Assembly: GCF_019903425.1 (NCBI RefSeq)
Contig: NZ_JACHUZ010000013.1
Coordinates: 1,396,285-1,460,284, forward strand
Length of the DNA stretch: 64,000 bases
Direction: 5' to 3'
From: Vreelandella halophila
GTDB taxonomy: Bacteria > Pseudomonadota > Gammaproteobacteria > Pseudomonadales > Oleiphilaceae
The position numbers and the translations under genes were made by a program. This document shows, in pieces, positions 1 through 11,168 of this stretch. Position 1 is the first letter of the stretch, and the number at the start of each line of letters is the position of its first letter. Under the pieces are notes generated by a model that was given only the letters and a program-made list of their open reading frames with translations, made no database searches and was not told the origin of the DNA.

Positions 1-1646
1 CCACCAGCAAGATCCACAGTCTTGATGATCTGGAGGCGGTGAGCTCGCTGGGTTTCCGCGGCGAGGCACTGGCGAGCATCAGTTCCGTGGCGAGGCTGAC
101 GCTGACCTCCCGTGCCAGGGGGGAGAGCGAGGGCTGGTGCGTGGAGGCCGAGGGGCAGGACATGCAGACTCGGGTGTCACCGGCTGCCCATCCCCAGGGA
201 ACCACCGTCGAGGTGCGGGACCTGTTCTTCAACACCCCAGCCCGGCGCAAGTTCCTGCGGACCGAGAAAACCGAGTTCAACCACCTGGAAGAGAACCTGC
301 GGCGCCAGGCGCTGAGCCGCTTCGATGTGGGGTTCACGCTCCAGCATAACGGCCGGGCGGTGCAGTCCCTGCGGCCGGCGACCACCGAGCGCGACCGGCA
401 GCAGCGGGTGGCCAGTCTCTGCGGCAGCCAGTTCATGGAACATGCCCTGAGTATTGACGTCGAGGCCTCGGGGCTGCGCCTGCAGGGCTGGGTGGCGCTG
501 CCGACCTTCTCGCGCAGCCAGGCGGATCTGCAGTATTTCTTCGTCAACGGCCGCCCGATCCGGGACCGGCTGGTGGCGCACGCGGTGCGCCAGGCCTACC
601 GGGATGTGCTCTATAACCAGCGCCACCCTGCCTTTGTACTCTACCTGGAAGTCGACCCCGCCAATGTGGATGTCAACGTCCACCCGACCAAGCATGAGGT
701 CCGCTTCCGCGACGGCCGCCTGGTTCATGATTTCCTGTTCCGGAGCCTGCACCGCGCCCTGGCGGAGGTGCGTCCTGGCGATGACAGCACCGAGCCAGCG
801 CAGGGAGAGGGTGGTGAGCCAACCGCAGCCGGTGACGCGGTAGCGACGGGGTCGGCCGGTGCCACTGTGGCGGGCGGTCAGGCGCAGAACCGGGATAGGC
901 CGGCCAGCCCCTCGGAGACCGAGGCCCAGATGGCATTCTATGGCGGCCTCCACCAGGGTGGCGGCCCTTCCGCCAATGTCGTGAGGGAAGCCTCACCGAC
1001 CCCCTTCATCCAGAGCCGTACCACGGCACCCTCCGGCATGCCTGAGGCATCGGAAGGGGATGTGCCGCCGTTGGGCTACGCCGTCGCCCAGCTCCATGGC
1101 GTCTATATCCTGGCCCAGAGCGCTGAGGGCATGGTGATCGTGGACATGCACGCCGCCCATGAGCGCATCGTCTACGAGCGCATGAAGCGCGGCGTGGCAG
1201 GGGAGGGCGTGACCTCCCAGCCGATGCTGGTGCCACTGACCCTGAACGTGAGCCAGCGTGAGGCGGATCATGCCGAGCAGTACGCCGACGACATGGCAAC
1301 CCTGGGCCTGCAGCTGGACCGTATGGGCCCGGAGACGGTCACCGTGCGCCAGGTTCCGGCGCTGCTGCGGGATGCGGATATGGAGCAGCTGGTGCGCGAT
1401 GTGCTCTCGGATCTGGTCACCCACGGCCGCAGCCAGCAGGTCGAGGCGCGCATTGAGCACCTGCTGGGCACCATGGCCTGCTACGGCTCGGTGCGGGCCA
1501 ACCGCCAGCTCACGATTCCGGAAATGAATGCGCTTCTGCGCGATATGGAAGCCACGGAGCGCAGCGGCCAGTGCAACCACGGCCGGCCCACCTGGACGTG
1601 GATGAGCATGGGTGACCTGGACAAGCTCTTCATGCGGGGACAGTAG
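1..1646 (+). CDS. mutL: DNA mismatch repair protein MutL (5' end cut by window)
   Basis: MutL is the ATPase that links MutS mismatch recognition to strand removal. The frame is open from base 3, so the start lies outside the window; 547 residues are visible. The N-terminal GHKL region shows TSKI and GFRGEAL. The C-terminal domain carries [12 protein letters not shown] (1143-1178), which fits the MutL endonuclease motif D-x-HA-x2-E-x4-E, and a CNHGRP box (1572-1589) near the end. This is the endonuclease type known from Pseudomonas, unlike E. coli MutL, which relies on MutH. miaA follows after 2 nt. Confidence 0.97.
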   Translation, partial: TSKIHSLDDLEAVSSLGFRGEALASISSVARLTLTSRARGESEGWCVEAEGQDMQTRVSPAAHPQGTTVEVRDLFFNTPARRKFLRTEKTEFNHLEENLRRQALSRFDVGFTLQHNGRAVQSLRPATTERDRQQRVASLCGSQFMEHALSIDVEASGLRLQGWVALPTFSRSQADLQYFFVNGRPIRDRLVAHAVRQAYRDVLYNQRHPAFVLYLEVDPANVDVNVHPTKHEVRFRDGRLVHDFLFRSLHRALAEVRPGDDSTEPAQGEGGEPTAAGDAVATGSAGATVAGGQAQNRDRPASPSETEAQMAFYGGLHQGGGPSANVVREASPTPFIQSRTTAPSGMPEASEGDVPPLGYAVAQLHGVYILAQSAEGMVIVDMHAAHERIVYERMKRGVAGEGVTSQPMLVPLTLNVSQREADHAEQYADDMATLGLQLDRMGPETVTVRQVPALLRDADMEQLVRDVLSDLVTHGRSQQVEARIEHLLGTMACYGSVRANRQLTIPEMNALLRDMEATERSGQCNHGRPTWTWMSMGDLDKLFMRGQ

Positions 1647-1648
1647 CG

Positions 1649-2674
1649 GTGGCGTGGCGACCTCCGGCGGTTCTGGTCATGGGGCCAACGGCCTCGGGCA
1701 AGACGGACCTGGCCATTGAGCTGCGCGAACGCCTGGACGGCGAGCTTATCAGCGTGGATTCGGCGCTGGTCTACCGGGGCATGGACATTGGTACCGCCAA
1801 GCCGGATGCGGCCACCCTGCGCCGGGCGCCCCATCACCTGATTGACATCCGCGACCCGGCAGAACCCTATTCGGCGGCGGAGTTCGCCGCCGATGCAGGG
1901 GCACTGATCGAGCGCATCAGGGGTGAGGGCCGGGTGCCGATCCTGGTGGGTGGTACCATGCTCTACTTCAATGTGCTTCGTCAGGGCATGGCCAGCATGC
2001 CGCAGGCTGATGAACGTGTGAGGGCGGAACTCGAGCACCGCTTTGACGCCGAGGGCGGCGACACCCTCTACCGTGAGCTGGAAGCTGTGGACCCAGTGGC
2101 CGCCGCCGGCCTGCATCCGAACAACCGCCAGCGCCTGATCCGTGCCCTGGAAGTCTATCGCATTTCCGGGCGACCCATCTCCGAGTACTGGGCGCAGGGC
2201 TCGGCTGAGACTCAGGGCGGGGGCCTCCCCAAAGGTACCATCAGCCTTGCGCTGGCGCCGCCACAGCGCCGGATTCTGCATGAGCGGATCGAGCGCCGGT
2301 TCATGGCGATGCTGGAGCAGGGGCTGATCGAGGAAGTGCGAACGCTTCATGCGCGCAGCGACCTGTCCCCCAATCTGCCGTCCATCCGGGCGGTGGGCTA
2401 TCGGCAGGTATGGGACTACCTGAGCGGCGCAATCCCATATGATGATATGATTGGGCGTGCGCTGGCGGCCACCCGTCAGCTGGCCAAGCGTCAGCTGACC
2501 TGGTTGCGCAGATGGCCGGGCGCCCACTGGCTGGACAGTCAGGGCACGGATCCGTTGGCCGATGCCTTGAAAATCATCAACGGCGGCACCACTGTCTCCG
2601 GTGATCCAGACGCCACGCCGCATGGTATGAACGGAACAGCACCCGGGGATCGTCCCGGGGGCGAGCAAACATAA
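1649..2674 (+). CDS. miaA: tRNA dimethylallyltransferase MiaA
   Basis: MiaA transfers a dimethylallyl group to A37 of tRNAs that read UNN codons; MiaB, encoded at 33.9 kb, then methylthiolates the product. The 341-residue protein has Walker A GPTASGKT at residues 12-19, then [16 protein letters not shown] and the RAVGYRQ segment typical of the family. The start is GTG, 2 nt after mutL stops, so the two are probably co-transcribed. The order mutL-miaA-hfq is the classical gammaproteobacterial one. The last ~30 residues are low-complexity and not conserved. Confidence 0.97.
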   Translation: MAWRPPAVLVMGPTASGKTDLAIELRERLDGELISVDSALVYRGMDIGTAKPDAATLRRAPHHLIDIRDPAEPYSAAEFAADAGALIERIRGEGRVPILVGGTMLYFNVLRQGMASMPQADERVRAELEHRFDAEGGDTLYRELEAVDPVAAAGLHPNNRQRLIRALEVYRISGRPISEYWAQGSAETQGGGLPKGTISLALAPPQRRILHERIERRFMAMLEQGLIEEVRTLHARSDLSPNLPSIRAVGYRQVWDYLSGAIPYDDMIGRALAATRQLAKRQLTWLRRWPGAHWLDSQGTDPLADALKIINGGTTVSGDPDATPHGMNGTAPGDRPGGEQT

Positions 2675-2692
2675 AAAAACAGGAGCAACATC

Positions 2693-2947
2693 ATGTCAAA
2701 AGGGCATTCCCTACAAGACCCTTACCTGAATTCCCTGCGCAAGGAACGCATCCCAGTGTCCATCTTTCTGGTCAACGGCATCAAGCTCCAGGGGCAGATC
2801 GAATCGTTTGACCAGTTCGTGGTCCTGCTGCGCAACACTGTCAGCCAGATGGTCTACAAGCACGCCATTTCCACGATTGTGCCGTCGCGTAATGTGAAGG
2901 CGCCCCAGCATCCCGGTGACGAGGGCGAGGCGGTCGATCCCGAATGA
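2693..2947 (+). CDS. hfq: RNA chaperone Hfq
   Basis: Hfq is a hexameric Sm-like RNA chaperone that pairs small RNAs with mRNAs. At 84 residues it is short, lacking the long acidic tail of E. coli Hfq (102). The N-terminus [20 protein letters not shown] is almost invariant in the family. The Sm1 segment ([18 protein letters not shown]) and Sm2 segment ([10 protein letters not shown]) are both intact. A good ribosome site (acaggagc) precedes the ATG. It lies between miaA and hflX in the usual order. Confidence 0.98.
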   Translation: MSKGHSLQDPYLNSLRKERIPVSIFLVNGIKLQGQIESFDQFVVLLRNTVSQMVYKHAISTIVPSRNVKAPQHPGDEGEAVDPE

Positions 2948-2961
2948 GGAGCAGCACCTGA

Positions 2962-4281
2962 TTGTTTGAGCGTCCTGAGGTCGGTGAACGGGCCCTTCTC
3001 GTTCACATTACGCTGGCGTCCGAGATGGAGCCGGAAAATCCGGATGAATTCCGCGAGTTGGCCGAGTCCGCTGGGGTGACCTGTGCGGCGGTTGTTACGG
3101 GCAGCCGGAATCAGCCCAGTTCGCGCTTCTTTCTGGGCAAGGGCAAGCTCGAGGAGCTGCGTACGACCCTGAGCGCCGAGGGCGCGGACGTGGTGCTGTT
3201 CAATCACCAGCTCAGCCCGAGCCAGGAGCGCAATCTCGAGGCAGAACTCAAATGTCGGGTGCTGGACCGTACCGGTGTGATTCTCGATATCTTCGCCCAG
3301 CGCGCCCGCACCTACGAGGGCAAGCTGCAGGTGGAACTGGCCCAGCTGGAGCACATGTCTACCCGGCTTGTCCGGGGCTGGACCCACCTGGAGCGCCAGA
3401 AGGGCGGTATCGGTCAGCGGGGGCCGGGCGAGACCCAGCTCGAGACCGACCGCCGGCTGCTGCGTTCGCGCATCAACCAGATCAACCGCCGGCTGGAGAA
3501 GGTCCGGCGTCAGCGCGAGCAGGCCAGGCGCTCGCGCAAGCGCGCCGAGATCCCGGTGGTCTCGCTGGTGGGCTATACCAACGCCGGTAAATCCTCGCTG
3601 TTCAACCACCTGACCGACTCCACGGTCTTTGAGGCGGATCAGCTGTTCGCCACCCTGGACCCCACGGTGCGCCGTGTGAGCGTACCGGATGTGGGGCCGG
3701 TGGTGCTGGCGGACACCGTCGGGTTCATCCGGCACCTGCCGCACACCCTGGTGGAGGCGTTCCGCGCCACGCTCGAGGAGACGGTTGAGGCCTCACTGCT
3801 GCTTCATATCATTGATAACACTGATCCGGCCCGTGATGACACCATCCAGCAGGTTGAATCGGTGCTGGGAGAGATCGGAGCCGGTGACGTGCCGGTTCTG
3901 CAGGTGTGCAACAAGATTGATCTCATTCCCGGCGCGCAGCCGGGTGTGGAGCGGGACGAGAACGGTCGTCCGGTGCGCGTCTGGCTGTCGGCCCATACCG
4001 GGGCTGGTATGGAGGAACTGCGCGACGCGGTTGCGGAACGCCTGGCCGAGGACGTCATCCATCGCTACGTGAAACTCTCCCCCGCGGACGGCTGGCTGCG
4101 GGCCCAGTTCTACCAGAGTGGCGCCGTGGTGGCGGAGCGCATGTCCGAAAGTGGCGAGCCGGTGCTGGAGCTGCGCATGGAAGCCCGTGACTGGCATCAA
4201 CTGCTGGCGCGCGCCGGCACGGACGAGGATCGGCTGGCCTGCCTGGACGGCAGTGACTGGATGGCGGTCGAGGCGGTGTAG
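2962..4281 (+). CDS. hflX: GTPase HflX
   Basis: HflX is a ribosome-binding GTPase that splits stalled 70S ribosomes under stress. The 439-residue protein has the N-terminal HflX domain (SSRFFLGKGKLEEL), a coiled linker with the GGIGQRGPGETQLE motif, and a G domain with G1 GYTNAGKSSLFN, G3 DTVGF and G4 NKID. The TTG start follows GAGGAG near the hfq stop, so translation may be coupled to hfq. Length matches the E. coli protein (426). Confidence 0.96.
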   Translation: MFERPEVGERALLVHITLASEMEPENPDEFRELAESAGVTCAAVVTGSRNQPSSRFFLGKGKLEELRTTLSAEGADVVLFNHQLSPSQERNLEAELKCRVLDRTGVILDIFAQRARTYEGKLQVELAQLEHMSTRLVRGWTHLERQKGGIGQRGPGETQLETDRRLLRSRINQINRRLEKVRRQREQARRSRKRAEIPVVSLVGYTNAGKSSLFNHLTDSTVFEADQLFATLDPTVRRVSVPDVGPVVLADTVGFIRHLPHTLVEAFRATLEETVEASLLLHIIDNTDPARDDTIQQVESVLGEIGAGDVPVLQVCNKIDLIPGAQPGVERDENGRPVRVWLSAHTGAGMEELRDAVAERLAEDVIHRYVKLSPADGWLRAQFYQSGAVVAERMSESGEPVLELRMEARDWHQLLARAGTDEDRLACLDGSDWMAVEAV

Positions 4282-4384
4282 TGCCCCCGGTTGTCGCGGC
4301 CTGTCAGAACACCTACTATTTGCATCTGTTGTGCCCGGCAGACCCGGGCGCCGCTGCAGCGTATAACTTCAGACGGAGAACACT

Positions 4385-5611
4385 ATGGCCTGGAACGAAC
4401 CGGGTGGTAACCGCAACAACGACCGCGACCCCTGGAGCTCGGGCAATCGCGGCGGCAACGATCAGGGGCCGCCGGACCTTGATGAGGCGCTTAAAAAGGG
4501 CCTCGACAAACTGAACCGGCTGTTCGGCAACAAGGGCGGCTCAGGCGGCAGTGGTGGATCGGGCAGCAGCGGCGGCTCCGGTGGTGGTTTTGGGCTTATT
4601 CTGGCTGTGGTCGGCCTGCTGGTGTTCGGGTTCCTGGCTTGGCAGTCCGTCTACATCGTGGACGAGCGGGAGAACGGCGTTGTCCTGCGCTTCGGTGAGT
4701 ACCACACAACCACCATGCCGGGCCTGAATTTCAAGATTCCGCTACTGGACGATGTCCGCATGGTCACAGTGACGGACGTGCGTTCTTTCCAGTCCACCGG
4801 TCACATGCTCACCGAGGACGAGAACATCGTCAGCGTGAACCTGAGCGTCCAGTACCGGGTTGAGGAGCCCAGGAACTTTGTGCTCAATGTGCGAAGTCCC
4901 AGCACGACCCTGCAATACGCTACGGACAGTGCCCTGCGCCACGAAGTGGGCAGTTCAACCCTGCATGGGGTGCTTACGGAGCGCCGTGCGGAGCTGGGGC
5001 AGCTGGTTGAGAAGCGCCTGCAGCGTTTTCTGAACACGTATACGGTGGGCATGCAGATCCTGCGAGTGAACGTCGAGAGTACCCAGCCCCCGGAGCCGGT
5101 GCAGGAAGCCTTCCGTGATGTGCAGCGTGCCCGTGAGGACATGCAGCGCTTCGTCGACCAGGCGGAACAGTATCGTAACCGGGTGGTTCCAGAGGCGCGG
5201 GGTCAGGCACAGCGTATTCGGGAGGAAGCAAAGGCCTATCGAGACAAGGTGGTGGAAGCCGCCGAGGGTGAGACAGCCCGCTTCCTGGATGTGCTCGGCG
5301 TCTATGAGCAGGCTCCGGAGATCACGGCCCGCCGGCTCTACATCGATACTATGCAGCAGGTGCTCACCGGGACGAGCAAGGTGGTTGTCGACATTGAGCA
5401 GGGCAATAACCTGATGATGCTGCCGCTGGATCAGATGATGAAGGGTGGTGCCAGGGCCATGGCGGATGATGCTCCGGGCGGGAGTGGCTCCGGCGACACA
5501 CAGCATCAGGGTATTGGTTCCACCAATGACCGCATTGACCGGATCAGCGATCAGGTGATCGATCGGATCCGTGATCAGCAGAACAGCAATTCCGGCCGGG
5601 AGAGGCGTTAA
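4385..5611 (+). CDS. hflK: FtsH protease regulator HflK
   Basis: HflK forms a membrane complex with HflC that encloses and modulates the AAA protease FtsH. The 408-residue protein has a cytoplasmic Gly/Ser/Asn-rich N-terminus (residues 1-70, including GGSGGSGGSGSSGGSGGG), one transmembrane helix at about 75-92, then an SPFH/band-7 domain beginning SVYIVDERENGVVLRFGEY and a helical region rich in Glu, Arg and Gln. hflC follows 2 nt later. The roughly 100 nt gap after hflX suggests a possible extra promoter, but I found no convincing one. Confidence 0.97.
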   Translation: MAWNEPGGNRNNDRDPWSSGNRGGNDQGPPDLDEALKKGLDKLNRLFGNKGGSGGSGGSGSSGGSGGGFGLILAVVGLLVFGFLAWQSVYIVDERENGVVLRFGEYHTTTMPGLNFKIPLLDDVRMVTVTDVRSFQSTGHMLTEDENIVSVNLSVQYRVEEPRNFVLNVRSPSTTLQYATDSALRHEVGSSTLHGVLTERRAELGQLVEKRLQRFLNTYTVGMQILRVNVESTQPPEPVQEAFRDVQRAREDMQRFVDQAEQYRNRVVPEARGQAQRIREEAKAYRDKVVEAAEGETARFLDVLGVYEQAPEITARRLYIDTMQQVLTGTSKVVVDIEQGNNLMMLPLDQMMKGGARAMADDAPGGSGSGDTQHQGIGSTNDRIDRISDQVIDRIRDQQNSNSGRERR

Positions 5612-5613
5612 GC

Positions 5614-6489
5614 ATGAACACTAAGGGTATACTGGCGATCATAGCCGGTGTCGTGGTTCTTTACCTCGTGTCGGCGACCGTCTACATCGTGCCGGAAACC
5701 CATCGCGGCGTCGTTCTGCGGTTTGGTGAACTCGTCAAGACAGGCGTAGAGCCCGGACTGCATTTCAAGCTTCCCTGGGTCGAGACGGCAGAGGAGTTCG
5801 ATACGCGGATTCTGACACTCAATATCGAAACACAGCGGTATCTGACCATGGAGAAGAAGCCACTGGATGTGGATTCCTACGTGACCTGGCAGATCATCGA
5901 TGTGGCCGACTTCTACCGGGCAACCGGTGGCAGTGAGATGCGGGCTGAAGGGCTTCTTGCCTCCCGGATTGAAAATGGCCTCCGGGATGAATTCGGGGTG
6001 CGTAACATGACGCAGGTCGTTTCTGGTGCCCGTGATGAGCTGATGGAGAAGATTCAGGGCAACGTGGATGAGTTCACGCGCGAAGAATTCGGCATCCGCG
6101 TTCAGGATATCCGGATCAAGGGCATTGAGCTTCCTGAAGAGGTCAGTGAGACGGTCTACCAGCGGATGCGCACTGAGCGCCAGGCGGAGGCGCAGGAATA
6201 CCGCTCCCGTGGGCGTGAACAGGCCGAGGGTGTGCGCGCCGCGGCGGACCGTAAGGTGACGGTGCTGCTGGCCGAGGCGAACCGTGAAGCCCAGGAAACC
6301 CGTGGTGAAGGTGACGGCAGGGCCGCGACCATCTACGCAGAGTCCTACGGGCAGAACAAGGAGTTCTATGAACTCTATCGTACGCTCGAGGCTTACCGGA
6401 GCACCTTCAACAGTCGCCAGGACGTGTTCCTGATGGATTCCCAGAGCGACTTCATGAACATGCTGGACGGACCCATGGGCGGGCAGTAG
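5614..6489 (+). CDS. hflC: FtsH protease regulator HflC
   Basis: HflC is the partner of HflK in the SPFH complex around FtsH. The 291-residue protein has an N-terminal membrane anchor (about residues 4-21), then TVYIVPETHRGVVLRFGELVKTGVEPGLHFKLPW at the start of the band-7 domain, and a long alanine/glutamate-rich helix. It is shorter than E. coli HflC (334), which carries an insertion in the C-terminal half; Pseudomonas-type proteins are of this shorter length. A strong terminator follows. Confidence 0.96.
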   Translation: MNTKGILAIIAGVVVLYLVSATVYIVPETHRGVVLRFGELVKTGVEPGLHFKLPWVETAEEFDTRILTLNIETQRYLTMEKKPLDVDSYVTWQIIDVADFYRATGGSEMRAEGLLASRIENGLRDEFGVRNMTQVVSGARDELMEKIQGNVDEFTREEFGIRVQDIRIKGIELPEEVSETVYQRMRTERQAEAQEYRSRGREQAEGVRAAADRKVTVLLAEANREAQETRGEGDGRAATIYAESYGQNKEFYELYRTLEAYRSTFNSRQDVFLMDSQSDFMNMLDGPMGGQ

Positions 6490-6510
6490 GTTCTGTCGCC
6501 CTACACATGA

Positions 6511-6537
6511 ACCGGAGCTTCGGCTCCGGTTTTTTTA
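6511..6537 (+). terminator. Rho-independent terminator after hflC
   Basis: An 8-bp GC-rich stem, ACCGGAGC/GCTCCGGT, with a TTCG tetraloop is followed directly by a run of seven T. It closes the hfq-hflX-hflK-hflC transcription unit 20 nt after the hflC stop. Confidence 0.93.
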
Positions 6538-6598
6538 TGTGTGCGATGGGCGTAGAATCGCGGCTTTGTAACAAACCCGAACGGTGCCTGGTATTGCT

Positions 6599-6784
6599 AT
6601 GTGGCAGGATCTGCTGACAGCTCTGGCGCTGGTGCTCATCATTGAGGGCGTGATGCCGTTTCTGTGCCCGCAGCGCTGGCAGCGCATGGTGGAAGTCCTG
6701 GCGCAGATGGCGCCCTCAAACATGCGGTGGGCGGGTTTGGCGAGCATGCTGGTGGGTGTGATCCTGCTCTATGCTGTTCGCTAG
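6599..6784 (+). CDS. yjeT: DUF2065 small membrane protein (YjeT family)
   Basis: A 61-residue protein of unknown function with two hydrophobic helices (residues ~4-17 and ~40-58) joined by a basic loop, ending LLYAVR. It has the YjeT pattern LALVLIIEGVMPFLCPQRW. I chose the ATG at 6599 over the in-frame GTG at 6584 because it gives the family's usual N-terminus (MWQDLLTALALVL). A gene of this family typically sits between hflC and hisZ/purA, as here. Confidence 0.85.
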   Translation: MWQDLLTALALVLIIEGVMPFLCPQRWQRMVEVLAQMAPSNMRWAGLASMLVGVILLYAVR

Positions 6785-6844
6785 GTTCCCCTGGAACCGC
6801 TTGAGACGTTCCTGCTCAGTCAATCAATCACGGATTCAAGCGTC

Positions 6845-8023
6845 ATGAGTACGTCTGATCGATGGTTGCTGCCCGATGGGGTGGCCGATGTCCTCCCGCC
6901 CCGGGCCCAGAAGGTCGAGGCCCTGCGCCGCGAGCTCATGGATACCTATCGGCGCTGGGGCTATGAGCTCATCATCCCCCCGATGATCGAATACCTGCAG
7001 TCGCTGCTGACTGGTACCGGCAATGATCTGGATCTGCAGACGTTCAAGCTCACTGATCAGCTGACCGGGCGGATGATGGGCGTGCGCGCCGACATGACCC
7101 CGCAGGCGGCGCGGATGGACGCGCACAGCCTGCGCCGCCCGGGGGTCACGCGCCTGTGTTATGCCGGGCATGTCCTGCATGCCCGGCCAAGCAGCATGCT
7201 GGCCAGCCGTACTCCCCTTCAGGTCGGCTGTGAGCTGTTCGGCAGCCGCAGCAGCGCCGCCGATCAGGAAATCATCGACCTGATGCTGGAGACCCTGACC
7301 GCGGCCGGTGTCGAAACGGTTCACCTGGACATCGCCCATGTGGGCATCTTCCAGTGCCTGGCGGAAGAGGCGGCTCTGGGAGGCGATCTGGAGCAGCGGG
7401 TCTTTGATGCCCTGCGTCGGCGCTCCATACCGGAGCTGGATGAGCTTCTGGGCAGTGCCGAAGCCGGCTCCGCGCGTGCCATGCTGCGCGAGCTGGGCCG
7501 GCTCAGTGGTGGTGAGGGTGTGCCTGATGCTGCGCGGCAACGGCTGGCGGGGGCGCCCACGCCCGTGCTTGAGGCCATTGACCAGCTGGAGCAGACCGCC
7601 GCGCGGGTGCGTGAGCGCCACCCCGGCGTTGCCATTGGGTTCGATTTCAGCGAACTGCGCGGCTACAACTATCACACCGGTTTGGTATTCGCCGCCTACA
7701 CCCCGGGCCAGGAGGAAGCCCTGGCCCAGGGAGGGCGGTACGATGCCGTGGGCGAGGATTTCGGCCGCGCCCGGCCGGCGACTGGTTTCAGTGCCGACCT
7801 GAACCGGCTTCTGGAAGCCGGGAAGCGCGCCTTCGGGGCCAGCGGGGGCGCCATTCTGGCGCCGGCTGGAACGGATGCGGCGCTGCGCCGACGCATCAGC
7901 GAGCTGCGCCAGAATGACACCGTCCTCCAGCAGTTGGACGACGAGGCCGGAGACGGGATCCCGCCCGGCTGTGACCGCCAGCTCGTCCTGAGGGACGGTG
8001 ACTGGCAGGTGGAGCCGCTGTAG
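6845..8023 (+). CDS. hisZ: ATP phosphoribosyltransferase regulatory subunit HisZ
   Basis: HisZ is a catalytically inactive paralogue of histidyl-tRNA synthetase. It pairs with the short form of HisG and makes the first enzyme of histidine synthesis active and sensitive to histidine. The 392-residue protein begins WLLPDGVADVLPPRA and has the class II synthetase fold motifs MMGVRADMTPQAARMD and GGRYDAVGEDFG. The C-terminal anticodon-binding region of HisS is lacking. The gene order hflC-yjeT-hisZ-purA is common in Pseudomonas-like genomes. A short-form hisG must lie elsewhere. Confidence 0.95.
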   Translation: MSTSDRWLLPDGVADVLPPRAQKVEALRRELMDTYRRWGYELIIPPMIEYLQSLLTGTGNDLDLQTFKLTDQLTGRMMGVRADMTPQAARMDAHSLRRPGVTRLCYAGHVLHARPSSMLASRTPLQVGCELFGSRSSAADQEIIDLMLETLTAAGVETVHLDIAHVGIFQCLAEEAALGGDLEQRVFDALRRRSIPELDELLGSAEAGSARAMLRELGRLSGGEGVPDAARQRLAGAPTPVLEAIDQLEQTAARVRERHPGVAIGFDFSELRGYNYHTGLVFAAYTPGQEEALAQGGRYDAVGEDFGRARPATGFSADLNRLLEAGKRAFGASGGAILAPAGTDAALRRRISELRQNDTVLQQLDDEAGDGIPPGCDRQLVLRDGDWQVEPL

Positions 8024-8050
8024 CCGCAGCGGCGTGAACGTCAATCATGA

Positions 8051-9373
<1,323 letters not shown>

Positions 9374-9376
9374 AAC

Positions 9377-10375
9377 TCAGGCCGGCTTGCGGGCCACCAG
9401 TGTGGCCCTGCGGGGCGCCGGATAGCCTTCAATGGTCCGGTGCTCATCATCCGGATCCAGGAAGTGGGGCAGTGACTGGAACTGCATCCAGTTGGTGGCG
9501 CGCTGTTCATCCGTGGTGGTGCGCGTTACATCCACGCACCGGACATCCCGGTAGCCGGCGCGCTGAAGCCAGCGCTCCAGGGTGGGCACACTGGGGATGA
9601 ACCAGACGTTGCGCATGCGCGCGTAGCGGTCTTCCGGCATCAGTGTCTCGCCCATTTCCCCCTCGATCACCAGCGTCTCCAGCACCAGCTCGCCGCCGGG
9701 TTTGAGCGTGCCCTTGAGCTCGATCAGGTGGTCGATTGGGGAGCGCCGGTGATAGAGCACCCCCAGTGACAGGGTGGTATCGAACAGCTGGAGCTGGTGG
9801 GGCAGGTCCTCAAGCCGCTGGGGTAGGAGATGGGCGGGCGGATCGCCAAGATAGCCGCGCAGCGCCTGGAACTGCATCAGGAACAGCATGCCGGGGTCGA
9901 TACCCACGACCCGACGGGCGCCGGCCCCCAGGATGCGCCAGCAGTGGTAGCCGGAGCCGCAGCCTACATCCAGCACCGCGCGATCCTGCAGGTTGCTCAG
10001 CCCGGGCCGGACCCGATCCCATTTCCAGTCCGAGCGCCACTCCGTGTCGATATGGGTCCCGAAAAAATCGAAGGGGCCCTTGCGCCAGGGCATCAGCCCC
10101 CGCAGCCCCTGTTCAAGCGATCCCCGCTGGGTTTCCGTCAGTGCTTCAGGCGCTGTGAGGGTGACCGTCGGCTGGTCGAGCTCCGCCTCGGTGCCGGGGA
10201 TCCGGGGCAGTTGATTGAGCGCCGTCAGCCAGCGCGGCAGGTCGCCGTGCGGGTGGGTCTCGAAGACACTGGTCAGGCGCTGTTCCAGCTGCTCGTGCCA
10301 CTGGGTGCGGCCGCTGTCGCGCAGCCAGTCCAGCAGGTTGGCGTATTCGCCGCGCCAGTCAAAGTCCGTGCTCAT
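9377..10375 (-). CDS. cmoB: tRNA U34 carboxymethyltransferase CmoB
   Basis: CmoB uses carboxy-S-adenosylmethionine, made by CmoA, to convert 5-hydroxyuridine at the tRNA wobble position to cmo5U. The 332-residue protein has the methyltransferase motif VLDVGCGSGYHCWRILGAGA, the LFDTTLSLGVLYHRRSPIDHL block and the WFIPSV segment near the C-terminus. Its ATG overlaps the cmoA stop as ATGA, so the pair is translationally coupled. Confidence 0.96.
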   Translation of the reverse strand: MSTDFDWRGEYANLLDWLRDSGRTQWHEQLEQRLTSVFETHPHGDLPRWLTALNQLPRIPGTEAELDQPTVTLTAPEALTETQRGSLEQGLRGLMPWRKGPFDFFGTHIDTEWRSDWKWDRVRPGLSNLQDRAVLDVGCGSGYHCWRILGAGARRVVGIDPGMLFLMQFQALRGYLGDPPAHLLPQRLEDLPHQLQLFDTTLSLGVLYHRRSPIDHLIELKGTLKPGGELVLETLVIEGEMGETLMPEDRYARMRNVWFIPSVPTLERWLQRAGYRDVRCVDVTRTTTDEQRATNWMQFQSLPHFLDPDDEHRTIEGYPAPRRATLVARKPA

Positions 10376-11139
10376 GCCGTTGCCTCCGGCGCAATGGCCA
10401 GAATGGAGACGAAGTTCAGCGACTGGTGCCAGAGCGTGACCTGCTCAAAGCCGGCCGCCTCCAGCCGCTGGCGGTGCGTGGCAATGGACTCGGGGATCAG
10501 CACTTCTTCCAGTGCGTTGCGTTTGCGGCTGATCTCCATCTCCGAATACCCCTGGGCACGCTTGAAGTCCAGGTGCAGCTCTTCCAGCAGTGACTGCTCG
10601 GCGGCATCCGCGAATGCCACTTTTTCCGAAAGCACCAAGGCACCACCGGGTGTCAGGGCCTGGCAGAGGCGTTCCAGAAGCGCGTCCCGGTCCTCCGGGG
10701 GCAGGAACTGGAGCGTGAAGTTCAGGGCCACCACGCTGGCGGGCTGGTAGTCGATGCCCCGGATGTCGGCGCACTGGAGTTCCACCGGCAGTGGCCCATC
10801 GTCAAGGGCAATGTAGTGGCGGCAGCGCTCGATCATGGAAGCGGCGTTGTCCACTGCCACTATGCGTGCGCCATGGACCTTGACGCTGTGGCGCATGGCC
10901 AGGCTCACGGCACCCAGTGAGCAGCCCAGATCATAGAGCACGGTATCCGGCCGTGCGAAACGCGCCGCGATTACCCCGATCATGGGCACAATGGTGGTGT
11001 AGCCGGGCACCGAGCGCCGGATCATATCCGGAAAGACGCGCGCCACGGCCTCGTCAAACCGGAAAGGGTCGTCGGAGGCGCCAGCACCCGCGTACACGGC
11101 ATCGGTTTCGGTATCAAAGCGACCGGTTGGATCATTCAT
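10372..11139 (-). CDS. cmoA: Carboxy-S-adenosyl-L-methionine synthase CmoA
   Basis: CmoA converts SAM and prephenate to carboxy-SAM, the donor used by CmoB. The 255-residue protein starts at ATG 11139 (MNDPTGRFDTETDAVYA). The open frame runs further upstream, but that part is non-homologous and overlaps srkA. The SAM-binding block is VLYDLGCSLGAVSLAMRH; downstream come VAVDNAASMIERC and VVALNFTLQFLPPEDR. It lies 29 nt after srkA and overlaps cmoB by 4 nt. Confidence 0.96.
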   Translation of the reverse strand: MNDPTGRFDTETDAVYAGAGASDDPFRFDEAVARVFPDMIRRSVPGYTTIVPMIGVIAARFARPDTVLYDLGCSLGAVSLAMRHSVKVHGARIVAVDNAASMIERCRHYIALDDGPLPVELQCADIRGIDYQPASVVALNFTLQFLPPEDRDALLERLCQALTPGGALVLSEKVAFADAAEQSLLEELHLDFKRAQGYSEMEISRKRNALEEVLIPESIATHRQRLEAAGFEQVTLWHQSLNFVSILAIAPEATA

Positions 11140-11168
11140 GGTGCGGTTTCCGTCGTTCGTGTGCGCTG

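Noticed and set aside
2641-2662. GC-rich palindrome at the end of miaA as a terminator before hfq
   Set aside because: CCCGGG repeats can pair, but no T-run follows; the sequence is inside the miaA coding end and hfq has its own ribosome site 19 nt on.
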